A stretch of 40,762 nucleotides of DNA from Burkholderiales bacterium (lineage in GTDB: Bacteria > Pseudomonadota > Gammaproteobacteria > Burkholderiales > SG8-41), in the NCBI GenBank assembly GCA_919902235.1, contig CAKKQX010000017.1, positions 1 through 40,762 of the forward strand. The letters run 5' to 3'. Of the stretch, positions 25,669 through 34,927 are shown piece after piece. The stretch's first letter is position 1; each line of letters opens with the position of its first letter. The translations under genes and the position numbers were made by a program. A model generated the notes under the pieces. It was not told where the DNA came from and made no database searches. It worked only from the letters and a program-made list of their open reading frames with translations.

Positions 25669-25832
25669 CAGGCATTCCTGGGGATGAATCCGGTCCCGAC
25701 TTTCTTGGCGTCCTTGATCGCCTTGGCGGCGATCTTCGAGCCGCGCTTCTTCAACTTGCGGAGCGCCGTCAGCATGATCGTGCGCTCATCCTCAAGCTGC
25801 CCGAACGGGTCGGTGATCGTCGGTTTGCCCAT
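25668..25832 (-). CDS. small basic structural-module protein (below the ORF-track cutoff)
   Basis: Reading by eye: MGKPTITDPFGQLEDERTIMLTALRKLKKRGSKIAAKAIKDAKKVGTGFIPRNA*; fills the gap with stop/start overlap. Confidence 0.6.
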   Translation of the reverse strand: MGKPTITDPFGQLEDERTIMLTALRKLKKRGSKIAAKAIKDAKKVGTGFIPRNA

Positions 25833-25833
25833 C

Positions 25834-26571
25834 TCACCACCCCACTAGCTTTGTCGAAGGCAGGCTGCTGAAGTTGTTCTTGAACCTGCGGCCGTCCAGC
25901 TTCACCGTCTGCGAGCGGTTCGACTGGTTATCCTTCATCTTGAGATACCGCAGCAGCATCCCTTGAGCGCCCGCCGGGCCGTCGCCCAGGAACGTCTCCC
26001 AGCGCGTGTCGCCCGTGATCTTCATCAGCTCGCCCGAGAGCCGCGTCACCATGTAGGTGTCCATCGGGAACCACGGACTGCTGCCGCTGCTCTCCGGCGT
26101 CGCGATGGTCGCGCCCTTCTTGCGGTAGCGCATGAAGAACGTGTAGACACCGCTCGGCGCCGGATAGAAATACGCGCCAGGCGGCGACGTGCTCATGTCC
26201 ACCGCCATGAAGTACGGATAGCTCTGCAACCCGGCCTGCGTCACCTGCTGATCCAGCTCGGCGATGTCGATGGGGATCAGCGGATAGGGCACGTTCTGGA
26301 GGAACCACATTGCGTCGCCGGCGATGGCGCGCAAAAAGTTCGCCGGCAGCGGATACGGGCCCATACCGTTCGAGATATTCGGGTTGTCGGACGTGGAGAT
26401 CAGCGCGGGATTGAAGGCGAAGCTGGTGCTGCCTTCCGACAGATCGAAGTCGTAAGTGAAGGCAAGCTCCTCAAGGATCGCATTGAAGAACTGACCGGCC
26501 TGGGAGGTGTAGCCAGGACACTTCGCCGTTTGGACGGCGAGGGTGATGATCTGGGTCGCGGTCAGCGCCAT
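25834..26571 (-). CDS. head-tail adaptor/tail accessory protein
   Basis: MALTATQIITLAVQTAKCPGYTSQAGQFFNAILEELAFTYDFDL...: resembles podovirus adaptor proteins. Confidence 0.6.
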   Translation of the reverse strand: MALTATQIITLAVQTAKCPGYTSQAGQFFNAILEELAFTYDFDLSEGSTSFAFNPALISTSDNPNISNGMGPYPLPANFLRAIAGDAMWFLQNVPYPLIPIDIAELDQQVTQAGLQSYPYFMAVDMSTSPPGAYFYPAPSGVYTFFMRYRKKGATIATPESSGSSPWFPMDTYMVTRLSGELMKITGDTRWETFLGDGPAGAQGMLLRYLKMKDNQSNRSQTVKLDGRRFKNNFSSLPSTKLVGW

Positions 26572-26576
26572 CCGGC

Positions 26577-27200
26577 CTATTCGGCCGCGTTCAGCAGCCG
26601 CCCCTTGTCGGTCTTCTGCTTCAATAGACCGGCCCGGTCCTCCTCGCAACGCTCGAAGGTCTGGGCCATCTGGCTCTCGTGCTGCTTGCGCTCGTTCTCG
26701 ATCTTCTCGATCTCGGCCCTAGCGCGGTTGATGTCGTTGGCGAAGGCATTCACCTTGCCCAGCGCGCGCTGGCTGATCTGGTACGCGCCGCGGCGCCCGG
26801 TGCTTTCATGGTTCGCCGCGTCCTCGTTCCTGATCTTGGCCTGCTCCGCCAGGCAGTCGGCGATCTTCTTCTCCCAATGGTTCTTCTTGCCCTGGGCCTC
26901 GGCGTCGGCCTTGGCCTTGTCCTCGCGGTAGCGTTTCAGCAGCCGGTCGAGCTGCGCCAGCTTGTCCTCGATCGCCTCCAGGTCGTAGCGCGCCTTCACC
27001 CGGTCGGCCGCCAGGAACATGCGGTCGAGCAATTTGTTCTGCTGCGCGACCGTGGCTTCCTGGGCGAAATGCGTTTGCAGCACGAACACGCGCCCGTCGC
27101 CGATCTGCACCTGGAGCGACGTGCCGATGGCCGGAGCGGCGCCGTCCTTCTTGAGCGGGACGATATTGGCGTTCGGGTTGTTCGCGGCTTTCCCGTCCAT
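26577..27200 (-). CDS. coiled-coil structural-module protein
   Basis: 207 aa, extensive heptad-like helices. Confidence 0.55.
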   Translation of the reverse strand: MDGKAANNPNANIVPLKKDGAAPAIGTSLQVQIGDGRVFVLQTHFAQEATVAQQNKLLDRMFLAADRVKARYDLEAIEDKLAQLDRLLKRYREDKAKADAEAQGKKNHWEKKIADCLAEQAKIRNEDAANHESTGRRGAYQISQRALGKVNAFANDINRARAEIEKIENERKQHESQMAQTFERCEEDRAGLLKQKTDKGRLLNAAE

Positions 27201-27201
27201 G

Positions 27202-27780
27202 CTAGAAGCCCGAGCCGAACTGCGGCGCGCGGTTGACGACGCCGCTGCGACCGTGGATGACCGTCTCGCGGTGGCGCGGATCGCCGAACACCTTCTCGCC
27301 CTTGATCTCGCGCTCGTGCTTGTAGGCGTGCGCCATCTTGTCGCGCAGCGTGTCGGCCACCATACGCTGCACGGTATAGGTCCGGCCGTATTCGTAGGTG
27401 CGCCCGTCGAGCACGATGCCGGTGCGCGTGCCGCCGATGGCGGCTCCGGGCGGCACGTTGACGGTGATCTTCACCATCTCGTAGGCCGTGGCGGGCAGCG
27501 CCGGAACCTTCCCGTGGCGCCCGCGCGCGCGACGCAGCGCCTGCTCCTCGGCCTCGCGCTTGGCCTTGGTCTTTTCCTCGGCCGCGGCCTTGACCTCGGC
27601 TGCGCGCTCGATTTCCTTGATCTCGTCGACCGAGAGAATGCCATCCTCGGCCACGGCGTCCAGGCCCTGGGGCGCGTCCATTTCCTCGGCGCGCGCGGCG
27701 CCGGGCCCGGACATTGGAACCGGCGCGATTTCCTCGACCGGCTTAGCGATCTCGGCCTCGAAGCCCTTCTTCTCGTCCAT
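27202..27780 (-). CDS. structural-module protein
   Basis: MDEKKGFEAEIAKPVEEIAPV...; start at 27780 chosen over the longer ORF because it begins after the 97-aa ORF. Confidence 0.55.
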   Translation of the reverse strand: MDEKKGFEAEIAKPVEEIAPVPMSGPGAARAEEMDAPQGLDAVAEDGILSVDEIKEIERAAEVKAAAEEKTKAKREAEEQALRRARGRHGKVPALPATAYEMVKITVNVPPGAAIGGTRTGIVLDGRTYEYGRTYTVQRMVADTLRDKMAHAYKHEREIKGEKVFGDPRHRETVIHGRSGVVNRAPQFGSGF

Positions 27781-27791
27781 GAAGCTTCCCC

Positions 27792-28085
27792 TTAGCTGTG
27801 CGTCCAGTCGGACGCGGCGGCGATGGAATAGGCACTCACCAGGATCGGCCAGCCCTTCGCGTCCACGCCGATGTAGTCGCCCGGCAGCACCTTGAGCACG
27901 CCGCGATTCGGGACGTGGAGCAGGCCGTTGAAGCCGAACGCGCCGGGCCACGTCGGATGCGACACGTTCACGTCGTCCTTGATGGCCTGCTGGATCGTCG
28001 CCATGTCGGCCGCAAGATTGGCCGCATCGAAGGCCAGCGCCGTCAGGGTCGTAGTCGCGTCCGTGCCGAGGGTGATAGTCGCCAT
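27792..28085 (-). CDS. small capsid-associated protein (putative)
   Basis: 97 aa MATITLGTDATTTLTALAFDAANLAADMATIQQAIK... directly downstream of the capsid gene. Confidence 0.55.
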   Translation of the reverse strand: MATITLGTDATTTLTALAFDAANLAADMATIQQAIKDDVNVSHPTWPGAFGFNGLLHVPNRGVLKVLPGDYIGVDAKGWPILVSAYSIAAASDWTHS

Positions 28086-28143
28086 GCGCCGGTCCTTAGT
28101 GGTGGGGGCCTACATGGCCCAGCGGGTTACAGCCCCTGCTCTA

Positions 28144-29490
28144 TCAACCGAACGTGGTGGAGAAGGCCGAGGTGCTTTCGATGATGGCGGCGAATTGATT
28201 ATTCTCAATCAAAGTGCCGTAGAAGCATTTCCAGCCAACGATGCGCAACTGGTTCAGCGGGTCGCTCTTGTCCGCGTCCTTGAGGTAGCTGAACTGCGCG
28301 TTCTTCAACACGACCTGGCCGTAGGCGCCGCGCCCGATCACATAGGTCGGATACACGGTGATGCCGGTAGCTGGGGCCGCGGGCGGCGTCTGCGCCGTGC
28401 CCGTGTTCGTGATCGTCACGGTCTGGTTGCCGGTCAACTGCACGGCCATGCCCTGCAACGGGCCGGAGGTCGGGCCGGCCGAACACACTCCCAAGTTCGC
28501 CGGGCTCGTGGTCGTGCCGATATAGACGCTCCAGGTGAAGCCGGTCGGGGTCGAGGGGATTACCACATCGACCGAGCCGTTCGGCCCGACGACGGCGATC
28601 GCGGCCGAGACCTGATGGATCCGACTCTCGTACTGGTTTTGCGTGTCGGAGGCCGTAAGCTGGATGTAGTAGGTGTTGGTCGCCAGCGAGCCGGCAGCCG
28701 TGACGGCGCCGTTCACGGCGGCGACGCCGGTGAAACTCGGCACCATGTTCGAGGCGCAGAAGCGAGCGCCCGACCATTCGCCGATTTCGTAGTTGTAGAG
28801 CCGGTTGAGGTCGCTGTAGGTGCGCGCCAGCACGACGGTCGAGTTCTGCGACCAGTCGCCGACCACCAGCGTGTGGCAGATGGCCGTGTAGTGCGGCATT
28901 CCGCGCGGGTTGTCCGAGGCGCGCGCGCCGCCCGCGTCCGCTTCGAGCTTCGTGTCGGTCTGCTCGTCGCCCATGAAGCGCGGAGCGCCCAGGGTTTGCA
29001 GCGCCGCCACCGTGCGAATCACCGTCGTGGTGTCCAGCACGTCGCCCGCAACCAGAGCCGCGCGCGACCCGCGCGAGTTGACGTAGTTCACCTGGGTGAG
29101 ACCGTTCAGGCTGTTGTAGCAGTTGCGCTCCAGCGTCTCGCCGATCTGCAACGCCGTCAGCGAGATGGCCTGCTTGAACAGCGGGTGCTTGATCGTGAGT
29201 TCCGCCACGTCGGTGATCGTCACCTTGTCGCCCCATTGCTGGGCAACGGCGCTGACCTGGCTGATCGTCATGGTCTCGCCGACGGGCGGCACGCCCTCGG
29301 ACAGAGGCGCGAAGGGCAGCGGCAGGCGATTGAAGCGCGCGCCGGTGTAGGTGGTGCCGCGCCCCTCGGGGAGCGTCAGCGGATCGCCGAACTGGTACGC
29401 GACCAGTTGCCGGCGCGCGAGAGGCAGAACCTCGTCCGCGATATAGGCTTCGATATCGGCGGAAAATTGCGACGCGACGTTCGTGGGCAT
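28144..29490 (-). CDS. N4-gp56-family major capsid protein
   Basis: MPTNVASQFSADIEAYIADEVLPLARRQLVAYQFGDPLTLPEGRGTTYTGARFNRLPLPFAPLSEGVPP...YGQVVLKNAQFSYLKDADKSDPLNQLRIVGWKCFYGTLIENNQFAAIIES. Confidence 0.9.
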   Translation of the reverse strand: MPTNVASQFSADIEAYIADEVLPLARRQLVAYQFGDPLTLPEGRGTTYTGARFNRLPLPFAPLSEGVPPVGETMTISQVSAVAQQWGDKVTITDVAELTIKHPLFKQAISLTALQIGETLERNCYNSLNGLTQVNYVNSRGSRAALVAGDVLDTTTVIRTVAALQTLGAPRFMGDEQTDTKLEADAGGARASDNPRGMPHYTAICHTLVVGDWSQNSTVVLARTYSDLNRLYNYEIGEWSGARFCASNMVPSFTGVAAVNGAVTAAGSLATNTYYIQLTASDTQNQYESRIHQVSAAIAVVGPNGSVDVVIPSTPTGFTWSVYIGTTTSPANLGVCSAGPTSGPLQGMAVQLTGNQTVTITNTGTAQTPPAAPATGITVYPTYVIGRGAYGQVVLKNAQFSYLKDADKSDPLNQLRIVGWKCFYGTLIENNQFAAIIESTSAFSTTFG

Positions 29491-29509
29491 CGTTCAAGCC
29501 TCCAAGAAC

Positions 29510-29528
29510 AGCCGCGCCATCCGCGGCT
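29510..29528. repeat. perfect 7-bp stem-loop upstream of the major capsid gene
   Basis: AGCCGCG-ccatc-CGCGGCT, 20 nt before the capsid ATG. Confidence 0.75.
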
Positions 29529-30306
29529 AGATTAGCACATTCTCCAGGCGCTTCGCTCGCGCCTCCGGGGTGTTTTCATCGCCGCCGCGCCGGCGCTCGG
29601 CCCGAGCGTCGCCGCGCGGGCTGGCGGCCCGGCCGCGCTCGCGCTCGACGGCCTCGGCAGCGCGCTTCTTGGCCTTTCCGTTGACCAGTCCGTTCCGCGC
29701 CAAGGCTCGGTCGCCGATGAGGAATTTCAAAACCACGTCCCTCGCTGCGTTCTGGCCCTTGGCGCGCATCTCCGCCAGTTTTTCCTCCACCGCGTCGGCC
29801 AGCTTGGCGGCGGTGGGGTTGCGCGCGCATAGCGCCTCGAATTTCGTCACGTCGGACTGCTCGGCCATCTGCTGCTGCAATCCGCCGAACGCCCTGCCGA
29901 ACTCGCCCCGGTCCTTCGCCCGGTAGTGTTCGATCTTTTCGTCCGCCGTCATCAGCGCGACGCGCTGTCGTTCCTGCTCCTCGGTCTCCTGCGGGGCCTG
30001 CGGCCGTTGGCGCAACTGGTCCCGTTCGGTTTCCGCCTGCTGGGCCCTGCGGCGCAGCGCCCGGATCGTCTCGCTCGCGCCGCCTTTCGGCGCGCGGGCT
30101 ACTTGGCGCGACGCTCCTTCATCTTCGGAAACATCTTCTCCTGCATCGTCTTCTTCGAGATCAGCGCCCTCGTCGCCGGAAAGCTCGTCTTGTTCGTCGT
30201 CCCCGGCCTCGGGCTCATTACCGTCCTGTTCCTGCTCATCGGCGCCGGTCGCTGCATTCGCACCCTCCTTCGGGTCGGGCTTCTGGTCTTCGTTTTCCTT
30301 CGGCAT
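29527..30306 (-). CDS. acidic scaffolding-like protein
   Basis: Acidic N-terminus and helical body between portal and capsid. Confidence 0.7.
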   Translation of the reverse strand: MPKENEDQKPDPKEGANAATGADEQEQDGNEPEAGDDEQDELSGDEGADLEEDDAGEDVSEDEGASRQVARAPKGGASETIRALRRRAQQAETERDQLRQRPQAPQETEEQERQRVALMTADEKIEHYRAKDRGEFGRAFGGLQQQMAEQSDVTKFEALCARNPTAAKLADAVEEKLAEMRAKGQNAARDVVLKFLIGDRALARNGLVNGKAKKRAAEAVERERGRAASPRGDARAERRRGGDENTPEARAKRLENVLI

Positions 30307-30402
30307 CTGCTCTCTCCATCAGGTTACGCCTGACATGCGGTCGGCCCGGTTACGGGAGCCACTCGATATAGGGCGCGAAGATATGCCGCACCCAATATGT
30401 TG

Positions 30403-30498
30403 TCAAACTGCGGCAAGCGCGAACACGAACGCCAGCACGCAAACGATGGCCCAGACCGGGCCGGTGTCGTAGTAGCCGTCGCGGAAGGGCCGCGTCAC
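30403..30498 (-). CDS. 31-aa single-TM microprotein
   Basis: GTG start overlapping the portal stop (ATGTGA): (M)TRPFRDGYYDTGPVWAIVCVLAFVFALAAV*. Confidence 0.45.
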   Translation of the reverse strand: MTRPFRDGYYDTGPVWAIVCVLAFVFALAAV

Positions 30499-32618
30499 AT
30501 TTTCCTCGGCATGCCGACAGCGCCGGCTGCCGGCATGCGATCCTGATGGATCGAGCCGTTCGGCCCTCTGGGCCGCATCGGCCCCGGCTGGCTGCCCGGC
30601 CTCGGCGTGCCCGCGACGCCCGGCGCGGCGCCGCCGCCCGGCTGGCCGCCCCCCGGAACGCCGGGCTGGCCCGGACCCTGCAACATGCCGCCCATCAGCG
30701 CGGCGGACTTCATGCGCATCGCCATCTTGTGCTTCTGCATGTGCGCCTCGATCTGGCGGTGCGGGTCGCCCGCGCGCATCGCCTCCATGTGCGACTGCAA
30801 ATGCTTCATGTCGTCGTCCAGCGGATGCACGTCGAGATCGAAGCCATCGGCCAGCAGCGGATTTTCCTCCAGCGGATCGGCCGCCAGCTCCTCGCGGATG
30901 TCCTTGAAGATCAGCGGCGCGAGACGCGGCCCGAAGGCGTTCTCCGCCAGGTGCTCGATGAAGGGCACGACATCGAGCGTGCGGCCTTGGTAGAGCTGCT
31001 GCGGAATGCCCCGGATGACGTTGATCGCGGCGATCTGCTGCTGGATTTGCGCGGCATTGCGCGCGGCCTCGACCCCGAACCAGCGGAAGAAATACCGATT
31101 GCCCATCTGGATCGGCTCGACGCTATCCATTCTAGCGCGCCGCCCCATCTGGCCGAACTGGCGCACGGTGATGTCCTCGTCGCGAAACTGGTGATCGAGC
31201 CACATGAACCACTGAAGCATGGGCGTGAAGATGCCCTCCTCCAGCACGGTCACGGCGTCGGCGGTGGTGAGGATGTCCACCTGCTGCTCCTGCGCGGCCT
31301 CGGCCTGGTTCTTCTTGCCCTTGCCGCCGGTCTGCTGCGTAATCATCGCCGTGTTCACGCCCAGCGTCTCGAATATCTGGTTCTTGACCCCGGCGACGTA
31401 GGCGAAGGCTTCCTTCCAGATTTCCGGGAAGGTGGCGAACTGCGTGTCCTGCGGGCTGGTCATCCAGACCGCCGCCAGGTCCATCACCATCGAGCCGACG
31501 TTCGGGTTCTTCTCCGGGTTGGTCATAATGATCGGCAGCATCGAGTAGGTCGCACTGTCGGCGCCCTGGTTCACGATGTCGTTGGCGTTGTATTGCAGCT
31601 TGGCGACGGCCTTGATCTTGCTGACGCCCTTGAACGAGCCGGAGACCTTCTCCACCGGAGCAGAAATCAGCGGCACCATGTCGTACCAGTACGGGTTGAG
31701 CTTGCAGCCCAGGATCAGATCGTTGCCGCCGTAGAACGCGCGGCACAGGCGGTCCTTGCCGTCCACCTCCAGCATGGTCCAGGTTTCATAGACCTGGGCG
31801 ACGTTGCCGTTGGCCTTGATGCCCGCCGCGTCGGCGTGTTCCTTCTTCGCGTCCTTGCTGCGGTTCCCGGCTTCGGGCCGCATGCCGTCCACGATCTTGT
31901 CGGCCGTGCTCTCCAGCACCAAGCCCTCGCGCCGCGCGGCCTTGACACGCGCCTTGGTCCAGCGCCGGATGATCGTGACGGAGCCGCCGGACGCCAGCGC
32001 CTGCGAGATGTTGTCGCAGGTCGCGGGCAGGATCAGCACGTCGCTGTCCGGCACGACCTCGACATAGGGGCCGGCTTCGACCACGGTTTCGTTCTCGACC
32101 GTCACGACTGGCTCCAGGTCTTGGAACTCCAGGCCGCCGATCTTGGGCGGCTTCTTGGTGCGCACGGCGGTGTAGCGCGAAGTTTCCTGCCAGCCGACAT
32201 AGAGGTTGTACTGGCCCTCGATGTCGCCGTTGCGCACCAACGCGGGCGCGACCTCGGTGCGCAGGCGCAACGCGCGGACATAGTGCTCGCCCAGCGCGAT
32301 CAGGGGATGCGGGATATCGCCGTTCTCGGTCGTGACCTCGACGTTGCGGCCGGTCTGCGGGAATAGCTGGTTGACGAAGCGGGTGACGCGGGCGTTGACC
32401 GCGTTGCGCACGATGGGGACGAAGATGCGGGAGTTGCCGTCGTAAGCCTGCTGGCCGCCGAGCTTGGCGTCGTAGATGTCCCACCAGTCCATCGTGTCGT
32501 TGGCGCGCTGCCACTGATCGGAGAAGCCCTTGTCCACGTCGGCGAACGTGTCGAGCAGGGCCTTGCGGATTTCCTTGCGATCCGAAATGTCCTCGTCTCT
32601 TTTGGTTTTCTTAGCCAT
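30495..32618 (-). CDS. portal protein
   Basis: 707 aa; DTMDWWDIYDAKLGGQQAYDGNSRIFVPIVRNAVNARVTRFVNQLFPQTGRNVEV..., Gly/Pro-rich C-terminus; between TerL and scaffold. Confidence 0.8.
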   Translation of the reverse strand: MAKKTKRDEDISDRKEIRKALLDTFADVDKGFSDQWQRANDTMDWWDIYDAKLGGQQAYDGNSRIFVPIVRNAVNARVTRFVNQLFPQTGRNVEVTTENGDIPHPLIALGEHYVRALRLRTEVAPALVRNGDIEGQYNLYVGWQETSRYTAVRTKKPPKIGGLEFQDLEPVVTVENETVVEAGPYVEVVPDSDVLILPATCDNISQALASGGSVTIIRRWTKARVKAARREGLVLESTADKIVDGMRPEAGNRSKDAKKEHADAAGIKANGNVAQVYETWTMLEVDGKDRLCRAFYGGNDLILGCKLNPYWYDMVPLISAPVEKVSGSFKGVSKIKAVAKLQYNANDIVNQGADSATYSMLPIIMTNPEKNPNVGSMVMDLAAVWMTSPQDTQFATFPEIWKEAFAYVAGVKNQIFETLGVNTAMITQQTGGKGKKNQAEAAQEQQVDILTTADAVTVLEEGIFTPMLQWFMWLDHQFRDEDITVRQFGQMGRRARMDSVEPIQMGNRYFFRWFGVEAARNAAQIQQQIAAINVIRGIPQQLYQGRTLDVVPFIEHLAENAFGPRLAPLIFKDIREELAADPLEENPLLADGFDLDVHPLDDDMKHLQSHMEAMRAGDPHRQIEAHMQKHKMAMRMKSAALMGGMLQGPGQPGVPGGGQPGGGAAPGVAGTPRPGSQPGPMRPRGPNGSIHQDRMPAAGAVGMPRKM

Positions 32619-32712
32619 CGTAGTGGCGATCCTCCATCTCCATGAGGGAGATGGCGATAACGGCGACGCCGCACACCATGCCGAGCATGGCGATCAGGAG
32701 GAACCAGCCCAT
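32611..32712 (-). CDS. 33-aa single-TM microprotein
   Basis: MGWFLLIAMLGMVCGVAVIAISLMEMEDRHYDG*; bridges the upstream stop (32715) and portal start (32618). Confidence 0.45.
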   Translation of the reverse strand: MGWFLLIAMLGMVCGVAVIAISLMEMEDRHYDG

Positions 32713-32714
32713 GC

Positions 32715-32933
32715 TCACAGCTTGGCCTTTTCCAGCCGGGCGATGCGCTGGAGCCGCTCGCGTTTCGTCTGCGCCAAGGTCTTGATGCGCTTCATCAGCG
32801 GCTTGTCGGCGATGTGTTCCTGCGCGCGCATGATGGTGTCGAGCGCGCTGGAGACGCGCCATTCGTCGTCCGACTTGCCGCAGGCGGTTTCCGGCGACGG
32901 CATCGACTTGAACTTGGCTTTTCGCTTGGCCAT
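32715..32933 (-). CDS. small basic packaging-module protein
   Basis: 72 aa; TGATG overlap with TerL stop. Confidence 0.6.
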   Translation of the reverse strand: MAKRKAKFKSMPSPETACGKSDDEWRVSSALDTIMRAQEHIADKPLMKRIKTLAQTKRERLQRIARLEKAKL

Positions 32934-34927
32934 CAGCGGGGCCTCCTCAATGCCGAGACGTAACGGGTTCCGTCCTTGGCGAGGGCGTAATTGATACTCC
33001 GGTCCTCCTCGCCTGTCGAGGCGGCCATCATTCCGGCGAAGCTCTCAAGCCCTTCCATCAGCACGGTGTAGGCGCCCGGCTCCGGCATGTCCTGCACGAC
33101 GCCACGCCGGTCGGCCGCACGGCAGAAGCCGCCCGCCATCGCGTTGAGCGTCCAGCGCGCACCGGCGGCGATCTGGAGCGCCGGCATCTGGCGCAGGCTG
33201 GTGCGCATGAGCCGCACGATTTCCTGACGGCCCAGGATCGGCTGGACGCCCACGCGCACGTCGCTCGCCGCCTTGCGCGCGGCCTGCGCCAGGCCGACGT
33301 TGTTCCACTGCTCGAAATGCTGCGGCCCGGCGACCAAGCGCAGATCGCGCCGCCCGGCCTCGGCCTGTGCCTCCTGCACGATGCGGTGGAGCGCCGTCCC
33401 GGCGTCGCCTTCCTGCAACCAGTCCGCCGTCACGCGCAAGCCGCCCTCGATGAATTGCGCGAGGACCGCCGTCGTGAGCGCGCCGGTAGAGCCCAGCGCC
33501 AGCCACGACACGCGGCGCGGGTCGGCCTTGAGGCCCTCCACGACATGCTTGCCGTCGAAGTCCTCGTAGACCGGCTGGCCGGGGCGCAGGCGCAGCGCGT
33601 AGGCCAGCGCGTTCGGCACGTCGATGCGGCCCTTGGGGAACGACAGAAGCTGCATGCGCAAGTCCGGGAACTCCTCGTTCCAGATGATCTCGCCCGCGCG
33701 GTGGAAGGGTTGCAGGCCGAGGATGAAGTCTATCTTGTTGCGCGGCGCGTTGACCGCACGCACGGGGATGATGCGCTGGCGCTTCTCCATCGCGTGGCGC
33801 AGCGGCTGCATGATGAACTCGTTGAGGCCGGTTTCCTCCACGCCGATCAACACGGGCGAGAACTCCTCGTCCAGCCGGAAGATGGCGTCGATGATCTCGT
33901 CGGGCCGCAGGAACGCACCGTAGGCCCGCCAGATGCGCAGGCGCCGGCCGATCCAGGACCAGGCGCAAACGCCGGTATGCGCGCTGGTGTCCTTGACCGT
34001 GCGCGCCGGGTCAATCATGCAATAGACTGGCTCCCAGGTGCGCCGGTAAATCTCCACGCGGATACTCTCCGGCTTGAAGGATTTCTCCACCGGCCGGTCG
34101 GCCTGGCACATGTACTCGCGCTCGAACTCGGCCAGCTTGCCCTCCCGCGCCATGTCGGCCTTGATGCGGTCGATCTCCTCCAGTGGATACAACTCGGGCC
34201 AGAGCGGCAGGCGCCTGCCGTCGTCGTCCACCGTCTCGACAGGATACACCTTGGTCTGCCAGCCGGGGTTGCGCTTCAAGCGCATAGGCAGACCATCCGG
34301 GTCGCGCGGCGTCTCGGCCACGCGGATGCGGGTGTTCGCGGTGCGCGCGGCGGCGGGCAGCAGCGTCGCCAGCACCCAGGTGATCGACTTCTCGCGCACC
34401 GTTTCGTCGCGGCTTTCCTCGTCCTCCTCGATGTCGTCCAGGAAGATCAGCTCGGGCCGCCATTGCAGATACTTGATGCCACGCATGGACTGGCCGCGGC
34501 CGATCGCCTGGATGCAGGCCCCGTTCTTGAGGATGATCCGGTCCTCGGCCCAGGCGTCGCCGCGCTGGTCGCCGAACAGCTCGGCCAGATAGTCGTTGGT
34601 CTCGAACTCGTGCTTGATCGCCTCTAGGCGCTTGAGGGCCTGGGGCTTGGTCGAGCCGACGATCAGGCAGTAGTGGTACTCGGCCAGGGAGCCGCGCAGG
34701 ATGATGGCCTCCTCGGCCAGCGTGGTCTTGGCCCCGTGGCGGAAGGCCATGGTGAGCACGCGGGGATGGGGCCCGTGCCAGTCGTCGATGATCTCGCCAT
34801 GGAAGACGGGGGTGGCGGCTTCGTGGCGGCCTCGGAAAATCACCGAGTGCGCCAGGCGGCGGTCGGCCATGAAGCGCGCGATGATCGCGGCGCGCTTCTG
34901 CTCGTCAGTCGGCTGCGGCTCTGACAT
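32933..34927 (-). CDS. terL: terminase large subunit
   Basis: MSEPQPTDEQKRAAIIARF...VLTMAFRHGAKTTLAEEAII...ELIFLDDIEEDE...RIRVAETPRDPDGLPMRL...YCMIDPARTVKDTSAHTG: ATPase and nuclease motifs. Confidence 0.9.
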   Translation of the reverse strand: MSEPQPTDEQKRAAIIARFMADRRLAHSVIFRGRHEAATPVFHGEIIDDWHGPHPRVLTMAFRHGAKTTLAEEAIILRGSLAEYHYCLIVGSTKPQALKRLEAIKHEFETNDYLAELFGDQRGDAWAEDRIILKNGACIQAIGRGQSMRGIKYLQWRPELIFLDDIEEDEESRDETVREKSITWVLATLLPAAARTANTRIRVAETPRDPDGLPMRLKRNPGWQTKVYPVETVDDDGRRLPLWPELYPLEEIDRIKADMAREGKLAEFEREYMCQADRPVEKSFKPESIRVEIYRRTWEPVYCMIDPARTVKDTSAHTGVCAWSWIGRRLRIWRAYGAFLRPDEIIDAIFRLDEEFSPVLIGVEETGLNEFIMQPLRHAMEKRQRIIPVRAVNAPRNKIDFILGLQPFHRAGEIIWNEEFPDLRMQLLSFPKGRIDVPNALAYALRLRPGQPVYEDFDGKHVVEGLKADPRRVSWLALGSTGALTTAVLAQFIEGGLRVTADWLQEGDAGTALHRIVQEAQAEAGRRDLRLVAGPQHFEQWNNVGLAQAARKAASDVRVGVQPILGRQEIVRLMRTSLRQMPALQIAAGARWTLNAMAGGFCRAADRRGVVQDMPEPGAYTVLMEGLESFAGMMAASTGEEDRSINYALAKDGTRYVSALRRPR

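Noticed and set aside
24286-25848. 520-aa + strand ORF
   Set aside because: Arg/Asp/Ala-rich antisense of the 540-aa structural gene.
27892-29535. 547-aa + strand ORF opposite the capsid gene
   Set aside because: Antisense shadow; the capsid protein on - is unambiguous.
30546-32366. 606-aa + strand ORF opposite the portal gene
   Set aside because: Arg/His/Asp/Leu-rich antisense translation typical of GC-rich DNA; portal gene on - is clearly coding.
33317-34627. 436-aa + strand ORF opposite terL
   Set aside because: Antisense shadow of the terminase gene.
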